The notes under the pieces are model-generated. The model was not told where the DNA came from. It searched no databases and was given only the letters and a program-made list of their open reading frames with translations. A stretch of 64,000 nucleotides of DNA, from positions 124,001 to 188,000 of the forward strand of contig NZ_CP063458.1 of assembly GCF_015169395.1 (NCBI RefSeq), read 5' to 3'. This DNA is from Humisphaera borealis. GTDB lineage: Bacteria; Planctomycetota; Phycisphaerae; Tepidisphaerales; Tepidisphaeraceae. Below, piece after piece: positions 63,646 through 64,000 of this stretch. The first letter of the stretch is position 1; each line of letters begins with the position of its first letter. Position numbers and translations under genes: made by a program.

Positions 63646-63713
63646 GCAGGGGCCGTCTCCCGGAAATGGTCGATCGATCCTTTTAGCGCCGGCCCGAAGG
63701 GCTGGGTCATTGC

Positions 63714-64000
63714 ATGACAGTCGTCCCCCAAACCACCGATTACCGCAAATACCTCGACCCCCGCGTGCTGGCGCGGGTGCATTCGCTCGACCTGCGCGCC
63801 CGGCTGGTCATCGAAGGCCTCATGACCGGCATGCACCGCTCGCCGCTGCAGGGCATCAGCGTCGAGTTCGCGCAGCACCGCCAGTACGTCTCAGGCGACG
63901 ACGTGCGACACGTGGACTGGAAGGTGTTCGGCAAGACCGACAAGATCTACCTCAAGCAGTACCTGCAGGAGACCAACCTGCAGCTCATCTGTGTCGTCGA
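63714..64000 (+). CDS. DUF58 domain protein, 5' part
   Basis: Open from ATG 63714 to the window edge (95 codons). Typical DUF58 start: YRKYLDPRVLARVHSLDLRARLVIEGLMTGMHRSPLQGISVEFAQHRQYVSGDDVRHVDWKVFGKTDKIYLKQYLQETN. It works with MoxR and vWA proteins. The gene runs off the window. Confidence 0.93.
   Translation, partial: MTVVPQTTDYRKYLDPRVLARVHSLDLRARLVIEGLMTGMHRSPLQGISVEFAQHRQYVSGDDVRHVDWKVFGKTDKIYLKQYLQETNLQLICVV

Overview
The window looks like chromosomal DNA of a GC-rich planctomycete, most likely class Phycisphaerae (Tepidisphaerales/Humisphaera type). This is inferred from the two eukaryote-like or large glutamine synthetases (types II and III), a planctomycete-style flagellar cluster, pseudopilin-like secreted proteins, a DUF1844 gene, and the very large number of intergenic palindromic and tandem repeats. 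No rRNA or tRNA gene was recognised.

Layout. 1-985: 5' part of a pabB-like gene (minus). 1.06-1.77 kb: Uma2 nuclease-fold gene. 1.87-4.05 kb: glutamine synthetase III with promoter and terminator. 4.19-7.8 kb: decayed type I restriction-modification locus. Its HsdM has lost the catalytic NPPF region in frame, hsdS survives as a fragment plus a duplicated 3' relic, a RES-Xre toxin-antitoxin pair sits between hsdM and hsdS, and two tiny cysteine-containing ORFs lie between the hsdS duplicates. 7.9-9.9 kb: a repeat array and IS4-family copy 1. 10-16.5 kb: GH128-like protein, MocR regulator, a 69-aa protein, glutamine synthetase II behind a sigma54-type promoter, PIN/TRAM protein, DUF1844. 16.7-32.0 kb: a TPR protein and a flagellar cluster (flgN, sensor kinase, sigma54 activator, flgB, flgC, fliE, fliF, fliG, fliH, fliI, fliJ, a MotE-like gene, fliK), with a sigma54-like promoter directly before flgB. 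32.3-33.3 kb: UVR-motif protein (minus).

33.6-43.3 kb is the accessory core. It holds IS4 copy 2, an IS630 element in the exact centre of a long palindrome, arrays of the 13-mer GCCGAACGAACCC, and then two tandem modules built as repeat R1 - gene - (attC-like site) - repeat R2 - gene. The flanking repeats are nearly identical between modules, but the genes inside are unrelated and unrecognised. More orphan genes and a CPBP protease follow. 43.5-44.3 kb carries a 58-aa cysteine-rich peptide (CC doublets every six residues) directly before a SigZ-like sigma factor with a cysteine-rich tail.

44.4-64 kb is mostly housekeeping: LRR-like protein, pseudopilin plus a truncated neighbour, RsbRD-type histidine kinase, pirin, YgfZ, PPK2, an SDR, an HD hydrolase, a phosphatase, pterin dehydratase, MnmA, glycosyltransferase 9, Fpg, a MoxR ATPase and the start of a DUF58 protein. 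The best candidates for something undescribed are the R1/R2 content-swapped modules with the attC-like site, the 13-mer arrays with insertion sequences placed in palindrome centres, and the Cys-peptide/SigZ pair.
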